DNA from: Chara braunii
Lineage: Eukaryota > Streptophyta > Charophyceae > Charales > Characeae
Assembly: GCA_003427395.1 (NCBI GenBank)
Contig: BFEA01000007.1
Coordinates: 1,817,747-1,846,628 of the forward strand
DNA: 28,882 nt
Direction: 5' to 3'
Part shown: positions 9,233-17,962 of the stretch, one piece after another
How positions within the stretch are numbered: the stretch's first letter is position 1
How the letters are laid out: every line of letters starts with the position of its first letter
Program-made: the position numbers and the translations under genes
Notes under the pieces: model-generated
Database searches by the model: none
Seen by the model: only the letters and a program-made list of their open reading frames with translations
Told to the model about the DNA's origin: nothing

Positions 9233-10056
9233 ATTGTGTGTAATCAGGAATATACTTATTATCATTGTTGACGTAGAGAACGAAGAAGCCCGGAGAAGGA
9301 GAAGGGTTTGAAGGGATTATTATTGTGAGATCTTTCATCTTCTCCTCTGTCTGTTCCCCCTCCACTCTCTTCTTTTGATGGTAATGAGATACTGTATGAG
9401 ATATCACTTCACGATTTGGAGACCTTGATGCAGATAATGAGACTACTGATGTTTGACGACTTCTGAGTATCTGCCAGACTGGGTTCATTACAGGGTTGTT
9501 GGCAGGAGATGTAGCATGCTTGCAGTGTCATATACCGAGCAGTCATGCCGCAGTCCTCCAGGGCAACACATCATGTGCCACCAACATCCTCCTTGATTCG
9601 TACCGTACACTGAACATTTTCCATGGACTCTGTGCTTTCACTGTGAAGTGAAAGTGGAGCCTCGCGCATTCAGTCTCGACTGCATTTGTGTATAATACTC
9701 CTTGATCAGTGAAACAACACGCTCTCCATATCAGTGAGGAGGGAAGGTTGGCCGGCAAGAATGGAGACGATAATGGTGATATTTGTTTAAGGGCATGGGA
9801 CCAGTGCCATGGTTTGATTGCAAGTGTCATAAATAGACCAGTCATGCCGCCGTAGTCCAGGGCAACACATCATGCGTGTGCCAATCTTCTCCTCGATTAG
9901 TGAGTGACAGCAGCACTCTGTCGGGGAGGGGTGGGGGGGAGCGACAAGAATGTGGACGGTTAATCGGTGGTGATGGTAAGAAGGGGAGCTGCATGGAGGA
10001 AAGGCAAGTGCATATGCATGGATTCTGGTCGTTCACAATCTGCTTCAGTATCTTTT

Positions 10057-10237
10057 TTTTCCTTCTTTTTTTTCCTCTCGTTCCCTCTTTCTTGAAAAGG
10101 ACGACAGCCTTGAGATATCATCATTGAACTGACCGGCCCCAGGCAATTCAGAATGATTTTATTCTCTCCATCTGAAAGTATCTGGGTTCAAACTCGTCAA
10201 CAGGTCGTGGGTGTACCGACTGAGCTAGGCCTGTTGG
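10057..10237 (-). mobile_element. tRNA-derived SINE, apparently full length, with target-site duplication
   Basis: The 13 bp sequence TTCAGTATCTTTT occurs at both 10044-10056 and 10238-10250 and brackets this block exactly. Read on the minus strand the block begins at 10237 with a tRNA-like head. It has an A box TAGCTCAGTCGG (10227-10216) and a B-box-like GAGTTTGAACCC (10195-10184; one C-to-T change from the usual consensus). A tRNA-unrelated body of about 100 nt follows, then an A/G-rich tail ending in AAGAAGGAAAAAAAA directly against the duplication. Pol III boxes, an A-rich 3' tail and a target-site duplication are the defining SINE features. The A-to-B box distance is shorter than in a true tRNA. 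The source tRNA is not identified. Confidence 0.85.
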
Positions 10238-10294
10238 TTCAGTATCTTTTGGGAAAGAAGAAGTTTGGACACGCGTTAAAATTGGAATGAAAAA

Positions 10295-10323
10295 GTCCTT
10301 CGGGACATCCGTTAAACATCCGT

Positions 10324-10355
<32 letters not shown>

Positions 10356-10403
10356 GGCCCCTGTGCAGGGATGACACGCATAAATCGAGAAACGGTCCAA
10401 ATT
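10295..10403 (+). pseudogene. U6 snRNA retrocopy 1 (near full length, poly(A)-tailed)
   Basis: U6 is the catalytic-core snRNA of the spliceosome. This copy has the 5' stem-loop GTCCTTCGGGAC, then GGAACGATACAGAGAAGATT (including the ACAGAGA box), ATGACACGCATAAATCGAG, and the 3' end GGTCCAAATT. A small internal duplication of CATCCGTTAAA lies after the 5' hairpin, and GGGATGAC replaces AAGGATGAC. Instead of the Pol III T-run terminator it continues into about 14 A. No plant USE or correctly placed TATA box is seen upstream. These are marks of a reverse-transcribed copy, not an active gene. Confidence 0.9.
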
Positions 10404-10424
10404 AAAAAAAAAAAAAAGAAGAAA

Positions 10425-10503
10425 GGAACAATACAGAGAAAGAAGATTAGGATGGCCCCTGCGCAAGGATGACACACATAAATCGAGAAATGGCCCAAAT
10501 ATT
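10425..10503 (+). pseudogene. U6 snRNA retrocopy 2 (5' truncated, poly(A)-tailed)
   Basis: It begins at GGAACAATACAGAGAA, so the 5' stem-loop is missing. It has a 3-nt insertion after the ACAGAGA box region, keeps GGCCCCTGCGCAAGGATGAC and AATCGAGAAATGG, and ends in CAAATATT followed by about 20 A. Confidence 0.88.
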
Positions 10504-10535
10504 AAAAAAAAAAAAAAAAAAAAGTAAGAAATGAA

Positions 10536-10610
10536 GGATACAGAGAATGAGATTAGCGTGGATGGCCCCTGTGCGAGGATGACATGCATGAATTGAGATA
10601 TGGCTCAAAT
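10536..10610 (+). pseudogene. U6 snRNA retrocopy 3 (5' truncated, most diverged)
   Basis: It begins GGATACAGAGAA and carries small insertions before ATGGCCCCTGTGCGAGGATG. It ends in GGCTCAAAT followed by an A-rich, non-homopolymeric stretch. It is more eroded than the two copies before it. Confidence 0.82.
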
Positions 10611-10645
10611 CAATAAAAATATTAAAAATAAGTTATAATAACAAC

Positions 10646-11880
10646 TGTAATCAGACTCTACCTCAACTTCACTGCCAGCATGCATACACTCAGAAGTCGA
10701 TGGCAGAAGCACTCTGACAAACGCAAAATCAGCAATAAGCGTGAGATGGTGCTCGGCGTCCACACAGAAAACTCAGAGATGTGGCCTCTGGCCAGGAACT
10801 CAGTTTAAGTCAAACTTTTACAACTTGCGGCTATTGCCGCTGAACACAGTCCGAATTCCCACCCGAACACTGTATCCACCATCAGACACATCTGCCGCTG
10901 AACGTCTGAATTCCCACCCGAACATTGTATCCACCATCAGACACTCCTCACTCGCTCAAGCATATACTCGCACACACTAGGATCTACCCTGAATGTCCAC
11001 GCATACACATCACACACACACATGTGCTGCTGTGGCTCTGTACTGGCGGCTATGGTCGGAGACTGCCTCCTGCTATCTTCTACCTAGTAGCTATGGCCTC
11101 TGTCTCTTCCTTCCTGCCCACTTCGTCTACAGGCATCTGCAGTCCAACGCACAAGACACTGAGGCAGCGCTTCCACGTCGCTTGCAGAATGAATGAATGG
11201 CTGGGCGATGCCTCAGTATTTATACTTTTTCGTCGATGGCCTTGCCTGCCTTCAGGCCCAGGCCCAAGGATTGTGCTATCCCACCTGGTACTTGCTGACT
11301 GGACGAAGTAGACTGGGACTGGGTACTGGAACTGCTGACTGTGCTAGGACTGGACAACCCTTTGCTGTGGAATCAGACTGCACTCCAAACTTGCTTTCAA
11401 CATGCATATACATGAACTGATGGCAAAACCAGAATCAACAACGAACTTGCACTTGTCTGTTCAAGTCAACTGTACAACTTGCGGCTATGGCCGCCGAACA
11501 CTGTCTCCACCACCAGCTTCACTCTTCCTCAAGCACGCATGTACGAGTATCTAACCTGAATGTCCACGCTACACAGCCACACACACTCTGTACACTCTGC
11601 CTGTGACAACAGCTGGGCGGCTATGGCCGTCGTCGTCTTCCTCCTCCTAGCTATGGTTGTCGTTGTCTTCCTTCTGGCCAGCTATGGCCGTCGTCTTCCT
11701 CGCTGCCCACTTTGGCTCCGGGCACCTGCAGACCTCCACACACAACTCACCAAGGCAGCAGTTCTGCATGGCTCACAGGCGAATAGATCAATGGTTGGAC
11801 GCTGCCTCTTTATTTTTACTTTGGTAACTGGGCCCTGCCTCAAAACGTTTGGGCCTGGGCCAAAACGCGTGGGCCCCAAG
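10646..11880. repeat. Diverged direct duplication (~0.5-0.65 kb units)
   Basis: Copy 1 (about 10646-11290) and copy 2 (about 11363-11880) share, in order: AATCAGACT...CATGCATA, the GCGGCTAT(T/G)GCCGC hairpin with CGAACACTGT(A/C)TCCACCA, CCTGAATGTCCACGC, GGCTATGG blocks, and a terminal GGCCC(A/T)GGCC region. On the minus strand copy 1 has a TATA-like GTATAAATACTGAGGC and copy 2 the eroded TAAAAATAAAGAGGC, so these could be LTRs of a very small element. Only about 70 bp separates them, with no PBS or polypurine tract, so a plain tandem duplication is equally possible. Confidence 0.6.
11612..11705 (+). repeat. ~31 bp tandem repeat
   Basis: AGCTATGGCCGTCGTCGTCT and its variants (GCTATGGTTGTCGTTGTC; GCTATGGCCGTCGTCTTCC) repeat three times within copy 2 of the duplication. 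The hydrophobic frame across it is repeat-derived. Confidence 0.7.
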
Positions 11881-11968
11881 GCCAGGAAACTGCCAGACCA
11901 CGTAGGCGTGGTAGGCCCAAAACGTGTGGGCCCTCTGGGGGAAAACGTGTGGCCCCATAACGTGTTTT
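11843..11968 (+). repeat. Repeated AAAACGTGTGGGCCC words
   Basis: AAAACG(T/C)(G/T)TGGGCC recurs four to five times. GTGGGCCC contains the site II / TCP-factor core of plant promoters, but no gene follows, so a regulatory role is speculative. Confidence 0.5.
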
Positions 11969-13005
11969 TGGAGCCTTTTGCATACCACGTCGCCAGAACC
12001 TTTCCCGACGTTATCGAGCGCATCGGTTCCACAGGGGGGGACCCTCCCGGCCGCGTCACGCAGGATTTTGCAGGATTTCATCGTAGAGTGTTTTGCCACT
12101 CTGGCCGAGTGCGCCAGCCATACCTCTTGCGAACCCCTACGACAGGATAGGGTTACGCGAGGTACAACTTACCTTCACCCGTGGAAGTTGTCACCATCCC
12201 TTGGGTGGGCGTATCCCCGCTGAGCTACCGAACCACATGTGAAGGTTTTTCATATGCAATCGCAGCGGTGGCCCAGCTGAGGGTGTTTCTTGTTCGTTGT
12301 AGCGTAGGGGGTACGCGTGGTTAACGCCCCGAATCGTACTTACACGTGAAACGACGTATTGGGGGGGCTGAGGCACCAAGCAGGACTCGTCGTCGGTCGA
12401 CTAGGACGCATTTCACCCACCACGCGGTACACTACGCAAAAATTAAAATATACACACAAAAATAAAACTTTCGTAGTCCCTTTATAACCTTTTAACACGG
12501 AAATCGGTTAAGCGTCACGCATGAGACTCAAGATAAAACCGCGTGGGCATAGACCTTTCTCATATCGACTAGCAATGCAAGCATACACACGCAGTCGCAA
12601 CAATGCAGTACTATGTAGTACCCATAATCACGCGATCCTCGATGATCTCGAGGGTCTCGTTCGACACTCAAGTGTCGGTTGACACATGCCTTGAAGGGTT
12701 AATTTTTTGATGCTAAACAACCGCCAAGGCAGTTGATCACCACACTCTCTTCTACACTTTGCGGAGAGTGGGTGGTACACAGGTTCCAATTTGTGGTGGC
12801 AGTCACCTCTCATGGCCTTGGAGACAAGTTCCATCATCTAGGGCTTGGAAAGAAATCAAGGGGTTTGACTTTGACAGCTGCCATGGATTACAACGTCCAA
12901 CCATAATAATTCTAAAAAGCAAAAGGCAAAGGGGATCTTCCTTTTCTCTCAAGGCATAATCTGTTTAACTCTCACGCGCGGTCGCAACATGCTGCGCGGA
13001 TATTC

Positions 13006-13009
<4 letters not shown>

Positions 13010-13042
<33 letters not shown>
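13010..13042. repeat. (TA)n microsatellite, left flank of hammerhead-like insert
   Basis: About 16 TA repeats directly precede the hammerhead-like sequence. Further TA tracts at 13157-13232 and 13307-13320 flank the two 76 bp units. Confidence 0.95.
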
Positions 13043-13045
<3 letters not shown>

Positions 13046-13087
13046 CCTCCTGATGAGTCAGTGAAACTCCGACGAAACAGTTTGTCA
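13043..13087 (+). ncRNA. Hammerhead-ribozyme-like core (minimal type I), stem I not formed
   Basis: The conserved core is present in order. CTGATGA lies at 13050-13056. A stem II follows whose first three pairs are GTC/GAC (13057-13059 with 13071-13073). GAAA is at 13074-13077. A 3 bp stem III pairs ACA (13077-13079) with TGT (13083-13085) around loop GTT, and C at 13086 is the expected cleavage nucleotide. Stem II could extend to seven positions with two mismatches and an AAA loop. Very short stem III is known from type I hammerheads of Penelope-like elements. The bases before CTGATGA (CAGCCTC) are not complementary to those after the cleavage site (ACAGCCCC), so stem I is absent as read; the copy may be inactive or its left end lost. 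Confidence 0.55.
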
Positions 13088-13156
13088 CAGCCCCTCGTTT
13101 GTTGCCCTCTTCTCTCTCTCTACCTACGGTTTACCGGGCAGTTCTGTTTGTGACGA
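13081..13156 (+). repeat. 76 bp unit, copy 1, directly after the hammerhead-like core
   Basis: It starts TTTGTCACA and ends TGTTTGTGACGA, so the ends are inverted (TTGTCACA against TCGTCACA). It contains CTCTTCTCTCTCTC, CTACGGTTTACC and GGCAGTTCTG, and is flanked on the right by (TA)n. The presumed ribozyme cleavage point falls six bases into the unit. Confidence 0.85.
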
Positions 13157-13232
13157 TATATATATATATATATATATATAAATGAGGATATAAATATATA
13201 TAAATATGGATATATATATATGTGTGGATATA

Positions 13233-13308
13233 TTTGTCACAACCACTGGTTTGTTGTCCTCTTCTCTCTCTCTGTCTACGGTTTACCAGGCAGTTCTGTT
13301 TGTGACGA
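13233..13308 (+). repeat. 76 bp unit, copy 2
   Basis: It has the same length and termini as copy 1 and differs at about seven positions. It is flanked on both sides by TA-rich sequence but is not preceded by a hammerhead core. Confidence 0.85.
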
Positions 13309-13725
13309 TATATACATGTATATGAGGGACTGTATAAAAATATGTGACGATCACTTCTCACAATCATTGCAGGACGATTACTCTCACAAAAGTAGTGTGG
13401 TTTATCCATCCGCATTCACACAATATGCAGACTATCACCAAACTCAATTCAAAGATCTTATAAGCATATCTACAATCGCACAGAGTTCAAACAACAACAT
13501 TAAAAACTAAGGGAGTTCACTTTACTGCTTTCTGCGACTCACACCCGGCCTTATGCATACAAGGTCCAACCAATTTTCACCATCTCTCAGTAAAGGTACT
13601 CGGTCTTTAAAAAATGACCACTTGAAAAAAATATATGGGTGAAAACTCAAAGAAACATAAAAAAACAAAGAGTCAAGGCCTTAGGTTAAGATGCAGAAGC
13701 AGGGAAGTTATGTCGTAAACCGACT

Positions 13726-13768
13726 TGTTATCGAAAAGATAACAGAAGAGTGATCCTTCGTAGGATCA
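13726..13768. repeat. Two adjacent hairpins conserved between Z copies A and B
   Basis: TGTTATC/GATAACA (loop GAAAA) is followed by TGATCC/GGATCA (loop TTCGTA). Copy B keeps both stems at 23061-23098 but with different loops (ACT and TACGA as read on plus). Stems preserved while loops drift suggest selection on base pairing. Confidence 0.65.
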
Positions 13769-14162
13769 GGCCGAAACGAATCAAGCCTTCAATCGACTTT
13801 GTAGACCTGCATCGCAGTTCGGGACAAAGCGGACCAATACTGTGTTTAAGGAGAATATGTTTCATGTCATAGCTTAACTTCTGTACTAACTTCTCCCTCA
13901 AATTTTTTTAATAGGTTCAAACATCTCCCTTAGTCAGGGTAGTTTGTCAAATTCTACCTAGCAAAAAACGATGTAACTCTTCAAATTCTAAAAATTTTGG
14001 CAGCTTTTTTCGTAAGAAAAATGTCTTTTCATAATTTTCAGGTGTTTAAAAATGACTAACTCTTTCAGATTTGTAAAACTTTTGGCAGCGTTTCCGTAGA
14101 AAAAGGAGACTATCAAGATTTATACAAAGTTGAATATGCAAAGATAAAGTACAACTATATTT

Positions 14163-14238
14163 GGGATTAACTTCTGACACTTAATTGATAGTTAGGTCAG
14201 GGACTAACTTCTGACACTTAATTGATAGTTAGATCAGA
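14163..14238 (+). repeat. 38 bp direct tandem duplication
   Basis: ACTAACTTCTGACACTTAAT, then TGATAGTTAG(G/A)TCAG, occurs twice back to back with only a few differences, inside the AT-rich zone of Z copy A. Confidence 0.85.
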
Positions 14239-14529
14239 AGATGATATCGCGAGATATCACTAGTCCTAACTTTCAATAAGGTCAGTCCTACCATATCCCA
14301 AGTTCCTATCCCATCATCCATCTCACCTACCTATAGTTTCAGCATTCGGCGAGCATCTAAAGTGACTAAGCTATCAAAAATAGTACCCCAAAGATAATCC
14401 TCAATAACATATATAGGTGAGTGCAGCAATATCTTTCACCAACCCTCAGGTTTCTTCCCAGATCACGTTCGTTCAAATCCCTTGTTATTCCTTTTTACCC
14501 TTCCTTACATAAGACATAGTATCAACCAA

Positions 14530-15930
14530 CCCAACTTATGAATGTGATTGACCTACCAGTTTGTATGACTAGGTCACACAAACTTATGGTGCTCTAGCCT
14601 AGAAGAACAAGTAAACGTGAGGCATATGACTAAGTCACACCAAGTTATGGTGTGACCAGTTTCTGCCTAGACGGTCGACATAAGGCGTATGATCAGACCG
14701 TACCAACTTATGGTGAGGCTGGTCGTCCTGAACGTTCGGCATACATAAGGAAATTGAACCTCCTCAATTCATGAGGGGCCAACCTTACCTTGAACAACGA
14801 CAAAAGGCATAAGACTAGAACACACCAACTTATGATGTGTCCAGTCAGCCCAAACAGTGACATATAGCGTAAAATCAGGTTACCCAACTTATGAGTAATA
14901 TAGCCCAGCCTAGACAAAGCCACATGAGCGAAAGATTGAACAACCCGCAACTTATGCGTTAGCCCAACTTTCGCAATATAACCATTTTCAACGAATAAAT
15001 ATAAGGCATAAAATTTGTCACACCAACTTATGATGTGATTAACCTTTGCCTAAACGAGTGGCATAAGGCGTATGACTGGGCCGCACCAACTTATGGTGAG
15101 GTTGATCAGCCTAATACACAATTAACTGAGTCACCTCAACTTATGAGGGGTCCGGCCTCTACCTGAACAAACGACGAGAGACATATAACAAGAACACACA
15201 AACTTATGGTGTGGCTAGCCAGCCCAAACAATGACATATGGCATAGAACCAGGCTATTCAACTTACGAGTAGTCTAGCCTCGCTTAAACAAACAACAGGT
15301 GCGTGTAATCGTGATCGAACAACCCACAACTTATGCGTTCGCTCAGCCTCCGCAACACAACTACATTCAATGAATAAAATCACAATTTGTCTCTAGACGA
15401 GTGGTCAGGTCACCTCAACTTATGAGGATGCCCATCCAAACATAAACTTATGTTTAAAAAAAAAAATAGCCAAGTTTTACATTATCTCTCTGCCCTTTGT
15501 ATTATCAGGAGATAAGACCAACCACCCAACTTATGGATGAGTCAGCCTGCCCAAAGTTACTTCTCAATTTTATACTATGAATCGTATTTAATTTTATACT
15601 TTGTCTGCTACCGGCTTATATGGCTAGATCTCTCAACTTGTGACGCCTGGCCTGCCAATGATATACTTAATATATAATTATATAAGACTGTATACTCTGG
15701 TTTCAATTATACTAGCGGCTCATGATTTTGTCACACCAACTTACGGTGTGATTAGCCTCTCTGCCTGTGTTCCCCTCAGAAATAAACATAGAACGGGACA
15801 CACACACTTAGAATATGCCCAACCTTGTTTAACAACAAAAAAAACAAAGATTGTAAGAACTTAACTTATGGGCCTCATCCTCAATTCAGAAACCCCAAAG
15901 AAAACATGCGACAGAATCATCCAACTTATA
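14530..15930 (+). repeat. Array of ~62 bp units with covarying ACTTA-loop hairpins
   Basis: About 21 units each contain a stem, the loop ACTTA, and the complementary stem. Loop starts are at 14534, 14582, 14643, 14706, 14767, 14828, 14887, 14950, 15026, 15089, 15139, 15202, 15261, 15329, 15418, 15529, 15635, 15739, 15806, 15863 and 15924. Stems differ between units yet stay paired: GTCACACCA/TGGTGTGAC (14634-14656), CCTCA/TGAGG (15139 and 15418 units), CGCA/TGCG (14950), CTATTC/GAGTAG (15261) and TTAC/GTAA (14887). Six stem types recur in the same order with a ~372-383 bp period (14643 to 15026, 14706 to 15089, and so on), a higher-order repeat. No frame is open through it. Confidence 0.85.
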
Positions 15931-16261
15931 GAGCGTCCCAACCTCTGAAAGTCAAGCAAGCAACCCAACATATAAAAAAGAAATATAACACTTAGTCCAC
16001 TCACTCAGAGTGGACTCAGCGTTTGGTTGACGTGGTCAAACGCAAGCAAACAACCTTGCTCCCGCCTTTCTCCCAATTCATCCTGTCTGTATTCACTCAA
16101 GTAGTCTGAGTTCTCATACATACTTGGTAATTTAGTCTTTTCATATCATGTCCTGAAATGAAAACAAACAAGAATAATAACTTTCTCAATCATACATTCA
16201 TTTAGATAATGGGTAGTACAATTTTAGGGGATGGGATCACACTCGTAAATCGAGCATTATA

Positions 16262-16440
16262 CCTTGAGTGTTCCTTGCCTCCAGAACCCCGCCTGGGCTT
16301 CGGTAGAGCTCCCGCAATCAGTGGGTGGACCTCCCACAAGGTCTTGTTACGGTGCTACGGGTTGCAATCCCGCCCGCGGCCTCCTTCTTATAACCTTAAA
16401 CTAGACTTAGAGTAAGAAGGGCAGAAGGATGGGTTTCAGA
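16262..16440 (+). other. GC-rich conserved block of Z with tRNA-like T-arm
   Basis: This is the best conserved segment between copies A and B (B: about 20860-21030, reverse). It holds CCTCCAGAAC(C/T)CCGCCTG, a GTGGG/CCCAC hairpin, and ACGGGTTGCAATCCCGC, a strong stem with a T-loop-like centre close to a Pol III B box. No complete cloverleaf is found. A structured RNA or an internal promoter is possible but unproven. Confidence 0.4.
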
Positions 16441-16800
16441 CGCTCGAGATACAAGAGATGGACAAACTCAACTCACAGGAGAGAGCCTTGAAATCTTCAA
16501 TCGCTTGAGGGCCTGCATTGGCAGCCAATAACGTAGTGGAGACGGTCGGATCCCAATCGAAATGCAGGATATCAACACCCTGACAAACTTCCAAGTCGCA
16601 GGGATAACCCTCTTTTTAATTTCTGATCACACCTGTAAGCCACCTCGTCTCAGCGTCTGATCGACCTGTAACCACGCAGCCTAGAAAAACTGTGTTCGAA
16701 TAGAGCACATCCCTGTACTTTATTCAGTATGTAATAAAAATAAGGCAATCCATTGAAACTGTGCGCTAAGCAACTGTGCGCAGCAACCAGCTTCTGTAGC

Positions 16801-17656
16801 AGTACATAGCACGAAACATAGATGTCACAACGTTACACCTGTCAATACACAACAGCGTTGTCGGTTTAAGGTCTGAGTATACCGCGCGAGTCGCGGCCAT
16901 GTCTGTTATTTACACTGACTAAGTGGTAGACTAAGAATAGAGAGTGCGTGGGTCCGCAGACTTAAAGCGCACGTGATCCTTTTTCTTGTTGATAGTTGCA
17001 AAGCCGGCGCGGTTGCCGGCCAAGTTTTTTTTATTCTAATTAAACTAGGATTAAACGGTTGTTTAATAATTGAAATGCTTGAGTGCGATGTGCGCGTATA
17101 TACGGAGGACGACATCGATGACAATGTGGTTTTGAAATGTTTTATTAGATCCACGTGTCGCGTAGTACCCGCTTATAAAGGCGTCCGTCAATGATAAGCC
17201 CAACCTTGGGCCTAGCACGTTTGGTTACGGTGGCGGACTTTCACAAGAGAGATTTAGGGATCGAGGCCAGCAGACGATGGCCCACGAATATTAGAGCGGC
17301 GAGAGGGAAACCGACGGGTTGAGGGTCCGACGAGGCTCTCCCCGTGATTTTGCGGTCCACAGGGTTGCTTGGCGAGACCAAAGTAGTAAACCTCGCTTTT
17401 CCCTTCCCCTTGTGGTACAATTTTTTTTAGGCCCGACGCAGACTTTAGGAGTCGAGCGGACCCGAGCATGTTCAGCGTGCCGACGTAATTTCTCTATCCT
17501 GCCGATTTTGAAATAAGGACTGAGGAGTTTAATGTGCATGCGAGTCAGTAGCGCGGACCCATCGCGGGTGCTCGGTTTGCCGCCGTGGTCCGTTGTGAGA
17601 GGGACAGGAGAGTGAGCTTAGCCCTTGACGTCCGAAAGGTGATGGGCCGTCCTTAG
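16801..17656. other. Unassigned DNA between the Z arms
   Basis: No recognised gene. There is a GCCGGC hairpin at 17003-17020 and a TATA-like CTTATAAAGGC near 17172. Short open frames on both strands (for example a plus frame ending near 17194 with YTEDDIDDN) have no recognised motif or confirmed splice sites. Confidence 0.4.
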
Positions 17657-17876
17657 GTGAAGGAGGACAAGCGCATCAGCGTCGGGGCCGCAGACTGGAG
17701 GGAGGCCAAGGATGCTCGCATAGGACCGTCAAAGTTCACATTCGAATATTGCTACTATTACCAAGATCTGTACAGGTCGTGCCACAAGCCCTGCGGGGTG
17801 CTGGAGTTGCCTCGACAGCCATGCATAGGCTGTGCGCGTCGGTGCCAGCCACTGTCGGGGTTTATCGTCTCAATAG
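17657..17876 (+). CDS. Weak candidate exon, Cys-rich unknown peptide
   Basis: After CCTTAG (possible acceptor) a plus frame stays open to a good donor AATAG|GTGAGT at 17876/17877. The peptide is charged at first (KEDKRISVGAADWREAKDAR) and then Cys- and Tyr-rich (EYCYYYQDLYRSCHKPCG, PCIGCARRC). Closely spaced Cys/His suggest metal binding but match no named finger. No partner exon was identified. Confidence 0.22.
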
Positions 17877-17962
17877 GTGAGTTCTTATTTACTCCTTCGC
17901 GAATTTCGACTTCCATGACCATCGCCCCTCTGCCTGCATCAATCAAGTGGCAACTTTATTAG

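Larger units (their letters stand above)
7797..9990 (+). repeat. Three diverged copies of one unclassified repeat
   Basis: A unit beginning CAGTCATGCC, followed by GGGCAACACATCATG and later a CGGCAAGAATG...GGTGAT segment, occurs at about 7805-7985, 9541-9785 and 9840-9990. The last two are adjacent, about 300 bp apart. The first is separated from them by a block that holds the hairpins and the 34 bp array (about 7990-9530). No protein or RNA function is recognised. Confidence 0.6.
12016..16800 (+). mobile_element. Repeat family Z, copy A (plus orientation)
   Basis: A long, apparently non-coding repeat shared with 20.42-24.37 kb (reverse) and 27.75 kb to the window end (forward). All copies start with GAG(C/T)GCATCGGT, then CCTCCCGG(C/T)CGCGTCA and CGAGTGCGCCAGC. 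Landmarks in order are GGTGGGCGTATCCCCGC, TATGTAGTACCCATAATCAC, AATCAAGGGGTTTGACTTTG (also in C, not B), paired hairpins at 13726-13768, an AT-rich zone, the ACTTA-loop array, and the GC-rich block at 16262-16440. The 5' boundary is well supported by three copies. The 3' boundary is approximate because similarity to B fades near 16.8 kb. No target-site duplication is seen. Together with B it could be one long inverted-repeat (foldback-type) element, or the two may be independent insertions. Confidence 0.75.

Noticed and set aside
9239-9492. 254 bp solo LTR (TGTAATCAGG ... TTCATTACA ends)
   Set aside because: The ends are TG...CA with a short inverted TGTAAT/ATTACA, but the flanks show no target-site duplication and no related copy is present.
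10323-10589. 88-codon minus-strand frame with Phe runs
   Set aside because: It is the antisense of the U6 copies and their poly(A) tails.
12135-12232. tRNA gene on the minus strand of Z copy A (A-box-like TAGCTCAGCGGGG)
   Set aside because: The A-box match is good, but the only B-box-like word is about 85-90 nt away and imperfect, and no acceptor stem closes the structure.
12628-12837. Short conserved peptide LECRTRPSRSSR shared by frames in Z copies A and B
   Set aside because: The similarity is at DNA level across a palindrome-rich non-coding segment, copy C does not keep the frame, and frames outside the shared words are unrelated.
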